Shown here piece by piece: positions 23,851 to 32,092 of a stretch of 64,000 nucleotides of DNA (position 1 is the first letter of the stretch; each line of letters starts with the position of its first letter). A program made the position numbers and the translations under genes. Source of the DNA: Promicromonospora sp049532985 (GTDB lineage: Bacteria; Actinomycetota; Actinomycetes; Actinomycetales; Cellulomonadaceae); contig NZ_CP186693.1 in the NCBI RefSeq assembly GCF_049532985.1, positions 1,426,001 to 1,490,000 of the forward strand, given 5' to 3'. The notes beneath the pieces were generated by a model, which had not been told where the DNA came from, made no database searches, and worked only from the letters and a program-made list of their open reading frames with translations.

Positions 23851-24497
23851 ACAGAACCCCCAATAATCACCCGAAATATGCAAAAAGCGTATGTTGTCCC
23901 ACATGAAATAGTCAAGAGATCGCGGGGGTGAAGTGTGGAGTGGGATCCCGACGCCTCGTAACGGCCTGAGCGCGTGTTGAACAGGTCAAGCGGTCCAGTG
24001 TTGCTCGCCGCTCACAGAGATGGTTCCGTGAGGCGGCGACAGTCGCTGTGGCAGCACCGAGGGCTGGAGGTGAGCCAGGCTCGGAGCGTCTCAGTGGAGC
24101 GTGCGGGTCACGGCGTCGGTGCTCGCGGCGAGGGCCGCTTGCCCCGATGGACCATCCCGTCCGCCACGGCAGACGTCAGGCTGTTAACGGCGAGCCCAGG
24201 GAACGTCCCAGGGTGAAGGCTTACTCACAGGCGTCGGGAACTTCGGAGCGGTCACGAAGCTCGATCGCGCCGCCGCCGGACAGGGCAGCAGCGTCGCCAC
24301 GACCCCCCTTCCTGCAACGGCTATCCGGGCAAGGTGTGTGCATGGCGCGGTTCTAGGCCGTGCCGTGCGCGATGGCAGGGCACGATGGACCAGTGGATGA
24401 CAACGCCGCGCTGTGGCCGCGAGGCAGCGCTCACCAGCAATCGACGTCATGCCGGGCGCCCCGGGAGGCAGCACCTGAGTCGGGCCCGGTGCTCTGA
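23851..24497. other. 650-base gap; no confident gene
   Basis: It contains an AT-rich promoter-like stretch (23860-23925) for the secreted protein and then GC-rich DNA whose open frames look random. No tRNA or strong hairpin found. Confidence 0.4.
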
Positions 24498-24632
24498 ATG
24501 GCCTGGCCGATGCTGGCTCTGCTGATGGCAGGGGCGATCCTGCTGGCGTTCTTCGGCGGGTACCTGATCGGGCGGTGGCACGCCCGACCACATCCGTATC
24601 CCCGGTGCGAGCCAGCGACCGCCCGAGCCTGA
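24498..24632 (+). CDS. Possible 44-residue single-pass membrane peptide
   Basis: ATG at 24498, stop at 24630-24632. The peptide is one hydrophobic helix (MLALLMAGAILLAFFGGYLI) followed by a short basic tail with H, R and one Cys. No strong ribosome site. It is on the strand opposite to its neighbours. It may be a small cargo or a toxin-like membrane peptide, or a chance frame. Confidence 0.35.
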   Translation: MAWPMLALLMAGAILLAFFGGYLIGRWHARPHPYPRCEPATARA

Positions 24633-24735
24633 CTCGGCGAGGTCACCCTGGTGAACGAGACACGACCCACCGCACCATGACGCGACGGCATCGCGCGGGC
24701 CTACGTGCGGCCCCGCTGCCTGCAGGGTCACCGAG

Positions 24736-25212
24736 TCACAGTGCAGGCTGCGATGGGTCGTCCGGCCCCGGGCGAGCTGCGAACGGCCACGGCTCCTGGG
24801 TCCCTGCCGTGGCACGGGAGCGGTTGCGGGGTGCCGGGGCGTGGGCCTCGTTGTAGATCCGCAGGGACTCGCTCAGGCCCCGCTTGAGCAGGGTGACGGC
24901 CCGGTCCGCGCTGGCCAGGGGAAGATGCAGCAGGTCGGCCACACCGCTTGCTGTCAGCGGCCGGTGGTCGTGATCCTCGACCATGTACGTGCTGCCCCGG
25001 ACCTCGAACTTCACGGTGTACGGCACACTCGTGACCGGCTGGAAGGCGTAGATGGTCGCCGACTGCATCGGGCTGTACGTGCCCACACCGTGGAACCGGA
25101 ACTGGTCGAACTCGACATGGTCGGGGTCCAGCCCGGGCAGGAACTCGATCGCGTCCAGTGCTCGCACCACGGGCAGGTCCCACGCCTGCGGCGGCGGTAG
25201 TTCCTCGGTCAT
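24736..25212 (-). CDS. Hypothetical element protein
   Basis: 158 residues; ATG 25210-25212, GGGAGA upstream. It has a beta-rich first part (VEFDQFRFHGVGTYSPMQSA; YTVKFEVRGSTYMVEDHDHR) and a helical segment ADRAVTLLKRGLSESLRIYN, then a disordered tail. No family recognised. It lies 49 bases after dprA and is probably transcribed with it. Confidence 0.65.
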   Translation of the reverse strand: MTEELPPPQAWDLPVVRALDAIEFLPGLDPDHVEFDQFRFHGVGTYSPMQSATIYAFQPVTSVPYTVKFEVRGSTYMVEDHDHRPLTASGVADLLHLPLASADRAVTLLKRGLSESLRIYNEAHAPAPRNRSRATAGTQEPWPFAARPGPDDPSQPAL

Positions 25213-25261
25213 CGCAGTCTCCCATCACGCACGTTGGTCAGTTCCGGGACGTGTCCCGGGC

Positions 25262-26335
25262 TCAGAGCGGGATCAGCGCCGGCGGGGGCAGCGAGCCGGT
25301 GTCCCCGGGCCGTGACGCGAGGTGTTGGGGCGTGGACGAGCGGCCAGCCGCAGCCGACGTGGCGAGGCGGGGTGCGGTGATCAGGTTCATCGCATCGGTG
25401 GCGTGGGTGATCATGCGCGCCATCCGCTGACGCAGCAGCTCGTTGCTGCCGCTGCTGGCGACGCTGGTGATCGGACCGGGAACCGCCCCGACCGGCACAC
25501 CCAGAAGCACCGCATGCTGGGCGACCTTGATCGCGGGGCAGCGGTGGGCACCTTCGGTGACCACGACGGCGTCGGCCAGGGACGCCAGCAGTCGGTTGCG
25601 GGTCAGGGCACGGGCCCTGCTCGTGGGCCGACCCGGTGGGCACGCACTGACCAGAACACCGCCGGCGGTGGTGGTCGCCCGGAACAGCGCGGCCTCGGTG
25701 CCGGGGTAGGGGCGACGGTCCAGTCCCGCGGACAGCAGCGTGACCGTCGCCCCGCCGGCCACGACTGCACCGAGCAGGGCGGTGGCGTCCATGCCGGGCC
25801 AGCCGGACCCGAGGACTGTGACTCCACGGTCGGCCAGCTCGATCCCCAGGGTGCGGGCCACGTCGCGGCCGTAGTCGGTGGGGACACGCGCCCCGACCAC
25901 CGTCACTCGCGGCGCACTGCTGGTCAGGTGGGACGCATCGCCGCGGGTCCACAGCACCAGCGGGTGCGTCGCCGGGTCGCCGGGAAGGGGCGGCCAGTCG
26001 GGGTCACCGGGGATCAGGGTGCCCAGCCCGAGCGCGTCGCTGCGCACCAGCACTCGCCTGACCTCGGCGAGGTCCAGGCGACCGGCCACGTCCTGGCCCC
26101 AGCGGGCCACGTGCGCGCCCTGGTCCTGCAGTGAGCCGTCCGCGATCCGCTGCACCAGGTCGACGGCGCCGTGCGTGGCCACGAGCTGGGGCGGGAGCTC
26201 GTCACCAGGCTCGCAGCTCAGGGCCAGGACGATCCGTGCAACGCGCTCGTCGATCGCCAGGTCCGCGATCTCGGTCAGGTCCTGCCTCGTTGCCGGCGTG
26301 AGGTCCTGCTCGCGGTGCGGCTCGTGCTCGCCCAT
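25262..26335 (-). CDS. dprA: DprA/Smf-like DNA-processing protein
   Basis: 357 residues; ATG 26333-26335. The Rossmann-like DprA domain (about 130-320) shows VTVVGARVPTDYGRDVARTL, GSGWPGMDATALLGAVVAGG, TVTLLSAGLDRRPYPGTEAA, then VSACPPGRPTSRARALTRNR and VGAVPGPITSVASSGSNELL, matching GSR-x-G and the NRxIAxLS region of DprA. DprA loads RecA onto incoming single strands in transformation. A mobile-element copy could protect or circularise the transferred strand together with the element SSB. It is not in the chromosomal recG-topA context, so it is an element gene. Confidence 0.85.
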   Translation of the reverse strand: MGEHEPHREQDLTPATRQDLTEIADLAIDERVARIVLALSCEPGDELPPQLVATHGAVDLVQRIADGSLQDQGAHVARWGQDVAGRLDLAEVRRVLVRSDALGLGTLIPGDPDWPPLPGDPATHPLVLWTRGDASHLTSSAPRVTVVGARVPTDYGRDVARTLGIELADRGVTVLGSGWPGMDATALLGAVVAGGATVTLLSAGLDRRPYPGTEAALFRATTTAGGVLVSACPPGRPTSRARALTRNRLLASLADAVVVTEGAHRCPAIKVAQHAVLLGVPVGAVPGPITSVASSGSNELLRQRMARMITHATDAMNLITAPRLATSAAAGRSSTPQHLASRPGDTGSLPPPALIPL

Positions 26336-26370
26336 GCTGTGCCCCCTGGTGTGGTGTTCCTGTCACCCAC

Positions 26371-26378
26371 CAGGTGCA
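26371..26378 (-). promoter_or_regulatory. YGCACCTG motif
   Basis: TGCACCTG on the minus strand, 35 bases before the dprA start, within GTCACCCACCAGGTGCACG on the plus strand. Confidence 0.45.
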
Positions 26379-26421
26379 CGTTCCGCGTCAGCCGCGCATG
26401 GACAAGTCGCCAGAGGGCTGA

Positions 26422-26829
26422 TCAGCGACGGTGTCGCCGCGTGCAGCACGATCGGCGGCAAATGTGCCGCGGGCCTGCTGGCCGTCGGCATGGTTCCGGA
26501 GCACCGATCGCGGCCTCGATCCGGGCCAGTGCCACCGATGCGTCCACCGGTCGCCCGTCGGGACCGTGCAGCACCCGGACCCGTATCAGACCTCCGCGAG
26601 GACGGTGATTGCGCCACTGGTACCCGTGCTCGGACAGAACGGCCTCGAGGTGCCCGTCCGGCTGGCTCTGGCCGACCTGCTGGTCGCTGCGGGCGGCGCG
26701 CAGCGTTTCCATGCACGCCTTGCAGAAGCTTTGCAGGCCATCGCGGGAAGGTCGTGAAGACTTGTCGAATTCCGCCACTGGAAGAGATTGGAGGCAGGCC
26801 CGGCACTTCTTCTCTGGTTCGCTGTTCAT
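26422..26829 (-). CDS. Zinc-ribbon (double CxxC) protein, probably leaderless
   Basis: 135 residues from the ATG 26827-26829. The N-terminus KKCRACLQSLPVAEFDKSSR and GLQSFCKACMETLRAAR give two CxxC knuckles about 23 residues apart, as in small phage and element zinc fingers and the N-terminus of endonuclease VII-like proteins. The second half (LSEHGYQWRNHRPRGGLIRV, VDASVALARIEAA) may bind nucleic acid. There is no Shine-Dalgarno, but a consensus promoter ends 7 bases before the ATG, so the transcript should start at the A of ATG. Several larger overlapping frames were rejected. Confidence 0.6.
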   Translation of the reverse strand: MNSEPEKKCRACLQSLPVAEFDKSSRPSRDGLQSFCKACMETLRAARSDQQVGQSQPDGHLEAVLSEHGYQWRNHRPRGGLIRVRVLHGPDGRPVDASVALARIEAAIGAPEPCRRPAGPRHICRRSCCTRRHRR

Positions 26830-26836
26830 GGCGGAG

Positions 26837-26865
26837 AACATAAGTGCCTGGACGATGGCTGTCAA
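26837..26865 (-). promoter_or_regulatory. Consensus promoter giving a leaderless transcript
   Basis: The minus strand has TTGACA (26860-26865), 17 bases, TATGTT (26837-26842), then 7 bases to the ATG. It is the best promoter in the window. Confidence 0.75.
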
Positions 26866-27022
26866 CACCAACAGAAATGCGCAACTTCGGCACTCGGGAA
26901 GGTCGGTCTCTCCGAACTGTCGAACTTCCGGAGTTCCGAACTCGGTCAGCCTGGGACTCCAGTGTCCGTGCAGCCCACCGCGCTGGGCGATCCAAACGCC
27001 CGCCTCGTCGCGGCCGTATGCC

Positions 27023-27082
27023 GATAGTGCACAGATAGCGGAGAGATAGCGTTCTGATAGGGGTTGTATAGGCGACCGATAG
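27023..27082. repeat. Six GATAG repeats with exact 11-bp pitch
   Basis: GATAG begins at 27023, 27034, 27045, 27056 and 27078, with TATAG at 27067. Units fit GATAGYGNNNN. The run lies in the AT-richer 400-base region between the zinc-ribbon gene and the end of the VirB4 gene. One helical turn per unit puts all sites on one DNA face, as in SARP operators or plasmid iterons. Confidence 0.75.
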
Positions 27083-27232
27083 CCATTGGAAATGCTGGCA
27101 AATAGTTGCGCCGTCCTCGCTGGATGCAGCAGGCCGATCTTCGGCGCTGTGACATGCGATTCGACTGGTCCGGCTTCAGTTCTGAACACAGAATGATGGC
27201 ATTTCGCTTGCAGTGCGTAAACAGTCTGCAGG

Positions 27233-28732
27233 TCAATTGCTATCAGCGTTGGGCCCTATTCCGCGTGCTCGAGTGCCGGTCTCGAAGAGGAGGGCTTCGT
27301 CCGGGTGGAGCTGGGCCTGGACGAGGAAGGACCGGTTGCGGATGCGCCACAGCCCTTGTCCCAGTCCGAGTGTGGGAAGCAGTCCCGCCTCGGTGCGGGT
27401 CAGGCCCAGTGCTTGCGCGGTGGCGCCGAGCTGGTCGGTCTCCTGTCGGTAGATGACCCGGGTTTCGGCGTTGGCCAGCAGGGCGGCGGCCAGGGAGCGT
27501 TGTGCGGTGCCGGTGTCGCCGACATTGTCCAGGTCGGACAGACGGTGGATGACGAGCATGTTGGCGATGCCGTAGTGGCGGGCAAGGCGCCAGTGCGCGT
27601 CCATGCGACGCAGCAGCGCAGGGTGGGACATGAGGCGCCAGGCTTCGTCGTACACGACCCACCGCTGCCCGCCGTCGGGGTCGGCCAGCACCCCTTCCAT
27701 CCACGCTGACGCGCAGGTCATCAGGACACTGAGGGCAGCGTTGTTCTCCGCGACCCGGGACAGGTCCAGGGACAGCATCGGCAGCGACGGGTCGAACGCG
27801 ACGGTCGAGGGCCCGTCGAACAGGCCGGCGAGGTCACCGCGCACGAGCCTGCGCAGGGCGTGGGCGACGTGTCGCCCGTCCTCGGTTAGGCGCCCGTCGA
27901 CGTCGTCGACCTGGTCAGGGGCCAGGAGGTGGTCGACGACGGTCGGCAGGATGGGCACGGCACTGGTGCGGACGGTGGCGCCCAGAGCGATGTCGATCGC
28001 GGTGTGCTCCACCGGGCGCAGTGGCCGGTCGAGCATCGTCTCGGCCAGCGTACCGACCAAGGTCCGCCGCCGGGCGGCGACCCGCTCCGCCCACGTCGCG
28101 TCATCGGTCCCGACGGGGCGGTGCCCTTCGTCGAGCGGGTTGAGCCGCGCGGGCATGCCGGGGCCGAGGGCGATGGCCCGGCCGCCGACGGCCTGCGCGA
28201 CCGCGGTGTGCTCGCCCTTGGGGTCGCACGGGATGTAGACCTTGCGCCCGAAGGCCAAGCTGCGTAGGTAGAGCGCTTTGGCCAGCGCGGACTTGCCGGC
28301 GCCGACGATCCCGGCCACGATCACATTCGGTGCGGTGATCAGTCCCCGCTGGTAGAGCACCCACGGGTCGTAGACGAAGCTGCTGCCGGAGTGCAGGTCG
28401 CGGCCGACGAACACCCCGTCCGCGCCCAGGCCGCCTTCGGCGAGGAACGGGTAGGCGGCGGCCCAGGTTGCGGAGGTGTCCTGGTGGCGCGGGACTCGGA
28501 ACCGGACCGGGGTGCGCAGCGCCGTGGGGCCGTGGTCACCGGTGCGGGGCAGGAACCGTGTGTCGTGGGACTCTGCTCGCGCGGCCTGGTGATGGTCCTG
28601 GTCGGCGTGCAGGCGGTCCTGCCGGGCTCGGGCCAGGACCGCGGCCGCGGCGCGTTGACGGGCGCGGCGCACCGACCTCGGTTCGCGCCCGGTGGTCAGG
28701 GTGGCGGTGTGCACCCGCTCGGAGGCGTTCAC
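27233..28732 (-). CDS. VirB4/TraC-like conjugation ATPase (C-terminal motor)
   Basis: 499 residues, GTG start overlapping the previous stop (GTGA). Walker A GIVGAGKS (141-148), preceded by LYQRGLITAPNVIVAG; then YIPCDPKGEHTAVAQAVGGR, Walker B RWVVYDEAWRLM, and ARHYGIANMLVIHRLSDLDN, a standard VirB4 order. Canonical VirB4 has a longer N-terminal domain; in actinobacteria that part is supplied by the SCO6880-type protein encoded upstream, which fits the 499-residue length. It powers substrate transfer and pilus or channel assembly at the membrane. It is the last gene of the leftward secretion block. Confidence 0.9.
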   Translation of the reverse strand: MNASERVHTATLTTGREPRSVRRARQRAAAAVLARARQDRLHADQDHHQAARAESHDTRFLPRTGDHGPTALRTPVRFRVPRHQDTSATWAAAYPFLAEGGLGADGVFVGRDLHSGSSFVYDPWVLYQRGLITAPNVIVAGIVGAGKSALAKALYLRSLAFGRKVYIPCDPKGEHTAVAQAVGGRAIALGPGMPARLNPLDEGHRPVGTDDATWAERVAARRRTLVGTLAETMLDRPLRPVEHTAIDIALGATVRTSAVPILPTVVDHLLAPDQVDDVDGRLTEDGRHVAHALRRLVRGDLAGLFDGPSTVAFDPSLPMLSLDLSRVAENNAALSVLMTCASAWMEGVLADPDGGQRWVVYDEAWRLMSHPALLRRMDAHWRLARHYGIANMLVIHRLSDLDNVGDTGTAQRSLAAALLANAETRVIYRQETDQLGATAQALGLTRTEAGLLPTLGLGQGLWRIRNRSFLVQAQLHPDEALLFETGTRARGIGPNADSN

Positions 28733-29340
28733 AGCACCAGCCCCTGGCCCGGGCTGACGTCGCCGCGCACCGGAGGGTTCGGGCTCTCCTGCCGCGACCC
28801 GGACCGCTCAGGCTTGCGCGGTGCTCGGACAGGGCCCTGGGAGTCGCTGGGAGGGCTGCCCGGTTGACTGGCTGGAGTGCGACCCGCCGTGACGTCTGGC
28901 GTGCTGGGTGTGTTCGCGGTGGTCAGGGCGGCCATGAGCCTCGCGTGGTCCCGTGCCGGGGTCAGCCGGGTGGAGGCCTGATGGAGCAACTCGACTCCCT
29001 CGGTGTACGCGCGGGCGGCCTCCGATCCGGTGAGACCGGCCTGCCTGCGCAGATCGAGGCGGTCGTGGGGGAGGTGGCCGGCGTCGAGGCTGTAGTTCGC
29101 CGCGAGGGTGTGCAGGTCCTGGGTGATGTCGCTGACCAGCACGATCAGGTTCTGCACGGCCTGGGTGATCTGCGGCAGGTGAGTGACCGGCAGCAGCTGG
29201 GAGGTGGTCACGTGCAGGTCCAGCACGGCAGCCGTCGCAACGCGCGCGACCTCCTCGGGCGTCGACGTCGGCTCGGACGGGGCCAATGGGTTGTGGTCGG
29301 GATCGGGGGCCGGTGCGGGGGCGGGGGCGGGACGGGTCAT
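28729..29340 (-). CDS. Small helical secretion-block protein, family A member 1
   Basis: 203 residues; start overlaps the previous stop (ATGA), stop overlaps the VirB4 start. Residues about 28-130 are helical (VARVATAAVLDLHVTTSQLL; LPQITQAVQNLIVLVSDITQ; DLHTLAANYS; AARAYTEGVELLHQASTRLT) and the C-terminus is disordered and Pro-rich. The central pattern recurs in the proteins at 29337-29807 and 31093-31551, so three paralogues flank the 306-residue protein. Role unknown; tight coupling to virB4 suggests a structural or regulatory part of the channel. Confidence 0.65.
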   Translation of the reverse strand: MTRPAPAPAPAPDPDHNPLAPSEPTSTPEEVARVATAAVLDLHVTTSQLLPVTHLPQITQAVQNLIVLVSDITQDLHTLAANYSLDAGHLPHDRLDLRRQAGLTGSEAARAYTEGVELLHQASTRLTPARDHARLMAALTTANTPSTPDVTAGRTPASQPGSPPSDSQGPVRAPRKPERSGSRQESPNPPVRGDVSPGQGLVL

Positions 29341-29807
29341 CGTGATCGCCGTCCGGCTCGCTCGGCGGGCCGCGCGCTGGGCCGGACGTCGGTGGTGGTT
29401 TCGTGTCGGGCGTGGCGGGCCTGGGCGCGTGGGCGCCGTCCACCGGAGCCGCCACCGGTGGTGGCGGGGTACCAGGCGATGCTGCCCGAGTGGCTCATCG
29501 CCAGGTCGAGGCTCGCGTAGGCCAGGCCGAACAGCTCACCGGTCTTGCCCAGGTGCTCGACCGCGGCCAGGGCGTTGGTCCGCCCGGCCGGGGTCCCGCC
29601 TTGGTCGTCGTGGGCAAGGTCCAGGTGGTCACGGTGTGCGGCCTGGACCTGGGTGATGACCTGCTCCAGGCGGCGGATCACCGCGGCCAGGTCGGTGAGC
29701 ACCCAGTAGGTGTCCGACGGATCATCGAAGGTGCGCGTGGAGTGCGCCAGCCGGCGCAGGGCCTCGGCGGCGTCCTCGGCGTCGTGCTGCGGGTTGCTGC
29801 TGTCCAT
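29337..29807 (-). CDS. Small helical secretion-block protein, family A member 2
   Basis: 156 residues; ATG 29805-29807. It is helical: EDAAEALRRLAHSTRTFDDP, WVLTDLAAVIRRLEQVITQV, then ALAAVEHLGKTGELFGLAYA. The arrangement of two amphipathic helices before and after an LxxxIxxLxxVIxxV centre matches member 1 and member 3. The C-terminal 35 residues are Gly/Arg-rich. It is soluble and coupled to member 1. Confidence 0.65.
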   Translation of the reverse strand: MDSSNPQHDAEDAAEALRRLAHSTRTFDDPSDTYWVLTDLAAVIRRLEQVITQVQAAHRDHLDLAHDDQGGTPAGRTNALAAVEHLGKTGELFGLAYASLDLAMSHSGSIAWYPATTGGGSGGRRPRAQARHARHETTTDVRPSARPAERAGRRSR

Positions 29808-29845
29808 GACGAGCTCCAGGGGCGTCGGTTAACGGGGACACCGAG

Positions 29846-29853
29846 CAGGTGCA
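29846..29853 (-). promoter_or_regulatory. YGCACCTG motif
   Basis: TGCACCTG on the minus strand, 38 bases before the start of family A member 2. Confidence 0.4.
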
Positions 29854-29917
29854 CCCCAAGCCCCGTCACCAGGCCTCGTCGCCAAGGACCGACACAAGGG
29901 ACCGTCGTCGGGGACGG

Positions 29918-30838
29918 TCACAAGGACGGGCCCCGGTCGGGTTCCTGGCCGGTCGGACGCAGAGGCGGCTCCAGCGGTCCGGTCGACCGCGGCGCGGGCG
30001 GCGGCTGGTTGGGCGACTCAGGCCGGGGGCCAGCGCAAGAGCTGGTGATGCCGGTGTACCGGTCTGGCCACCCGTCCGGGGCCTGGGTGGGGAACTCGCG
30101 CAGCAGCTGCACGGTCCCCAGGCCGGGGTGACAGGTCAGGACGTAGGGGCCGCCGGTGGCTTCACGGGTGCCCGGGTAGTGCGGGGCCTCGGCGTGGTAG
30201 TCCTGGTTGAACAGGGCGGCGTCCAGTGTCTTGGCCCCGAGGTCCCGCTGCGCCAGGTGGTCGATCGCGGCCTGGGCGCCCTTGCCCTGAAGGAGGTCTA
30301 CGACCGCGTGGACCTGCTCATCCTGAAAGAAGACCACCGTGTAGTACCGCCCGGGAGGCCATCTCGTCCCGTCCTGGACGTGCTGCGGTTCCCGCGGGGC
30401 GATGGGCGCTACTTCCACCGCAGCGGGTTCCGCCTCCGGCCTGTGCGGCGAACCCAGCTCAAAGGAGAGCATCGTGAGCTCGTCGGCGTTCGGGTAGGCG
30501 GCCTCGGTGACCCACTCCGGGAACAGATCCAGGCTCTCCGGCTCGCTGAGCGGGTTCCCCATCTGGTACCGGTACCCCTCGCCGGCGGCAGATAGGAAGG
30601 CCACGAGCGCGCGCAGACCTGCGGTGGTGTCGACCTCTGCGCCGGCACCGGATTCGATGTCTCGCCCGTCGTGCGGTACCGCCCCGGGGGCGGTGCTGTC
30701 GGCGATCCGGTAGGCGTACCGCTGCCGGACCTCGCCGTGCTCGTCGGTGGTCGTGCCGTCGTGCCACAGCGCCAGGGCCAACGATCCTGCCTGGGCCGTG
30801 ACGGCCTCTCGAGCGCTGGGGGTGTCGTCGTTGTTCAT
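29918..30838 (-). CDS. Hypothetical element protein, family B member 1
   Basis: 306 residues; ATG 30836-30838. The first 130 residues (AGSLALALWHDGTTTDEHGE; RQRYAYRIADS; LRALVAFLSAAGEGYRYQMG) align with the 142-residue protein at 31604-32032. A second domain (about 165-275: GRYYTVVFFQDEQVHAVVDL; GGPYVLTCHPGLGTVQLLRE) is unique to this member. No membrane helix. Its place among secretion genes suggests an accessory role; no known family. CACCTG lies exactly 6 bases before the ATG, replacing a Shine-Dalgarno. Confidence 0.65.
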   Translation of the reverse strand: MNNDDTPSAREAVTAQAGSLALALWHDGTTTDEHGEVRQRYAYRIADSTAPGAVPHDGRDIESGAGAEVDTTAGLRALVAFLSAAGEGYRYQMGNPLSEPESLDLFPEWVTEAAYPNADELTMLSFELGSPHRPEAEPAAVEVAPIAPREPQHVQDGTRWPPGRYYTVVFFQDEQVHAVVDLLQGKGAQAAIDHLAQRDLGAKTLDAALFNQDYHAEAPHYPGTREATGGPYVLTCHPGLGTVQLLREFPTQAPDGWPDRYTGITSSCAGPRPESPNQPPPAPRSTGPLEPPLRPTGQEPDRGPSL

Positions 30839-31092
30839 GCCGGACAGGTGTGTGCGACCGGCATTCCCGTCACCCGCCGGGTGCCGGGGCATGGTCGTGT
30901 GGCCGGGGGGTCGCGCATGTGTTCGGCCGCACGACGTCCGCAATTGCCCGCGCGGACCCGGTTCGGCTGGACCGGGGGCCAGGGCATTCACCGGACGGCT
31001 GGGTCCGCCTTCTTCGATGCCAGCTTGGATCATCGTCTCGCCCAGAGCCCCGGCCAGGTCCGGAACCCGTGCCGGTGGTGGTCGCGCCGGAG

Positions 31093-31551
31093 TTACAGCG
31101 ACGGTGGGTGCAGGGGTTCCTCGCGACGGGCGGGGCCGGGGTGAGAGCTGGAGCCGGGTGGGTGTGCCGCGTTCGACCGGGTCGTGGCGGTCAGGCGGGC
31201 TGTCTCGTTGTGGGCGCCGGCCAGGGGCTGGCAGGCGAGGTAGATCAGGTGGGTGGTGTCGTTGAACCCGTCAGCCGCCCGCGTAGCGGGTGTGCGGCGG
31301 GTGAAGGCGCCCAGGTCGCCGTCCGGCGCCGAGGGCGTGGGGTGTTCGAAGCTGAGGCGGGCCAGGTTCGTGGTGACGGACGCCATCTCGCGTAGCACGG
31401 TCTGCAACTCGTTGGCGATCTGCGGGACCTGATCCACGGTGGTGAGGCGGCTGGTCTCGGAGGCCAAGCGACGCATCGTCTGCGCGATGGCAGCGGCGGT
31501 CTCGACGGGATCGGCGTCGAGGACCCAGGGCGAAGACGGGTTCGTGGTCAT
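31093..31551 (-). CDS. Small helical secretion-block protein, family A member 3
   Basis: 152 residues; ATG 31549-31551. VETAAAIAQTMRRLASETSR, VDQVPQIANELQTVLREMAS and VTTNLARLSF resemble the helical core of members 1 and 2. DTTHLIYLACQPLAGAHNET parallels the fourth helix of member 1. No membrane segment. Alternation of family A and family B genes (A, A, B, A, B) implies that an A-B pair was duplicated. Confidence 0.65.
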   Translation of the reverse strand: MTTNPSSPWVLDADPVETAAAIAQTMRRLASETSRLTTVDQVPQIANELQTVLREMASVTTNLARLSFEHPTPSAPDGDLGAFTRRTPATRAADGFNDTTHLIYLACQPLAGAHNETARLTATTRSNAAHPPGSSSHPGPARREEPLHPPSL

Positions 31552-31603
31552 GGTCGCTCCATCTCAGGTGGGGGTGCGGTCTGTGTGGGCGTGGAGGACT
31601 GGG

Positions 31604-32032
31604 TCAGGACTCGGGGTCGTCGAAGTCGAATGTCATGTCGGTCGGCCCGGTCAGCCGTTCCTCGTGCAGCTCCATGCCGTCCATGAGCTCGGTGAGGTGC
31701 CTCGCGGTCGTCTGCTGAAGCCACAGGGGTAGGTAGTCCATCGACTCATCGGGGTCGTGCTCGAAGTCCTGGAAGGTCCGCCCGATCGCCCACAGGTGCC
31801 CGATCAAGGAGCACATCGCGGCGTCGGTATCGACGACGCCCTTGTTGTGCAGGTCCTTGGCCCGGTACCGCTGCCCGGTCGAGTCCTGGTTGATCACCAC
31901 ATACTCGTACCGGTGCAGGGCCTCTCCGGTGTCGTCCGTCTCGTCGCCGACATGGTGCAGTGACAGGTACAGCGGTCCGGCCTGGCGGATGACCGATCCC
32001 GTGTTGGGCTGAGACATGCTGGGTGTGTTCAT
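31604..32032 (-). CDS. Hypothetical element protein, family B member 2
   Basis: 142 residues; ATG 32030-32032, with a second ATG five codons later. AGPLYLSLHHVGDETDDTGE followed by RYEYVVINQDSTGQRYRAKD and MCSLIGHLWAIGRTFQDFEH corresponds to the N-terminal domain of the 306-residue protein. The acidic tail ends FDFDDPES. There is no Shine-Dalgarno; CACCTG ends 6 bases before the ATG. Confidence 0.65.
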   Translation of the reverse strand: MNTPSMSQPNTGSVIRQAGPLYLSLHHVGDETDDTGEALHRYEYVVINQDSTGQRYRAKDLHNKGVVDTDAAMCSLIGHLWAIGRTFQDFEHDPDESMDYLPLWLQQTTARHLTELMDGMELHEERLTGPTDMTFDFDDPES

Positions 32033-32038
32033 GGACCA

Positions 32039-32046
32039 CAGGTGCG
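32039..32046 (-). promoter_or_regulatory. YGCACCTG motif
   Basis: CGCACCTG on the minus strand, ending 6 bases before the family B member 2 start and preceded by TTGA. Confidence 0.4.
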
Positions 32047-32092
32047 TCAACCCCACCACGCCGTGCGGGCGCACCGCACGCAACGTCCCGCC

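Noticed and set aside
26363..27236. Longer minus frames around the zinc-ribbon gene
   Set aside because: They extend through the promoter and the 11-bp repeats; the consensus promoter and leaderless ATG at 26829 define the gene better.
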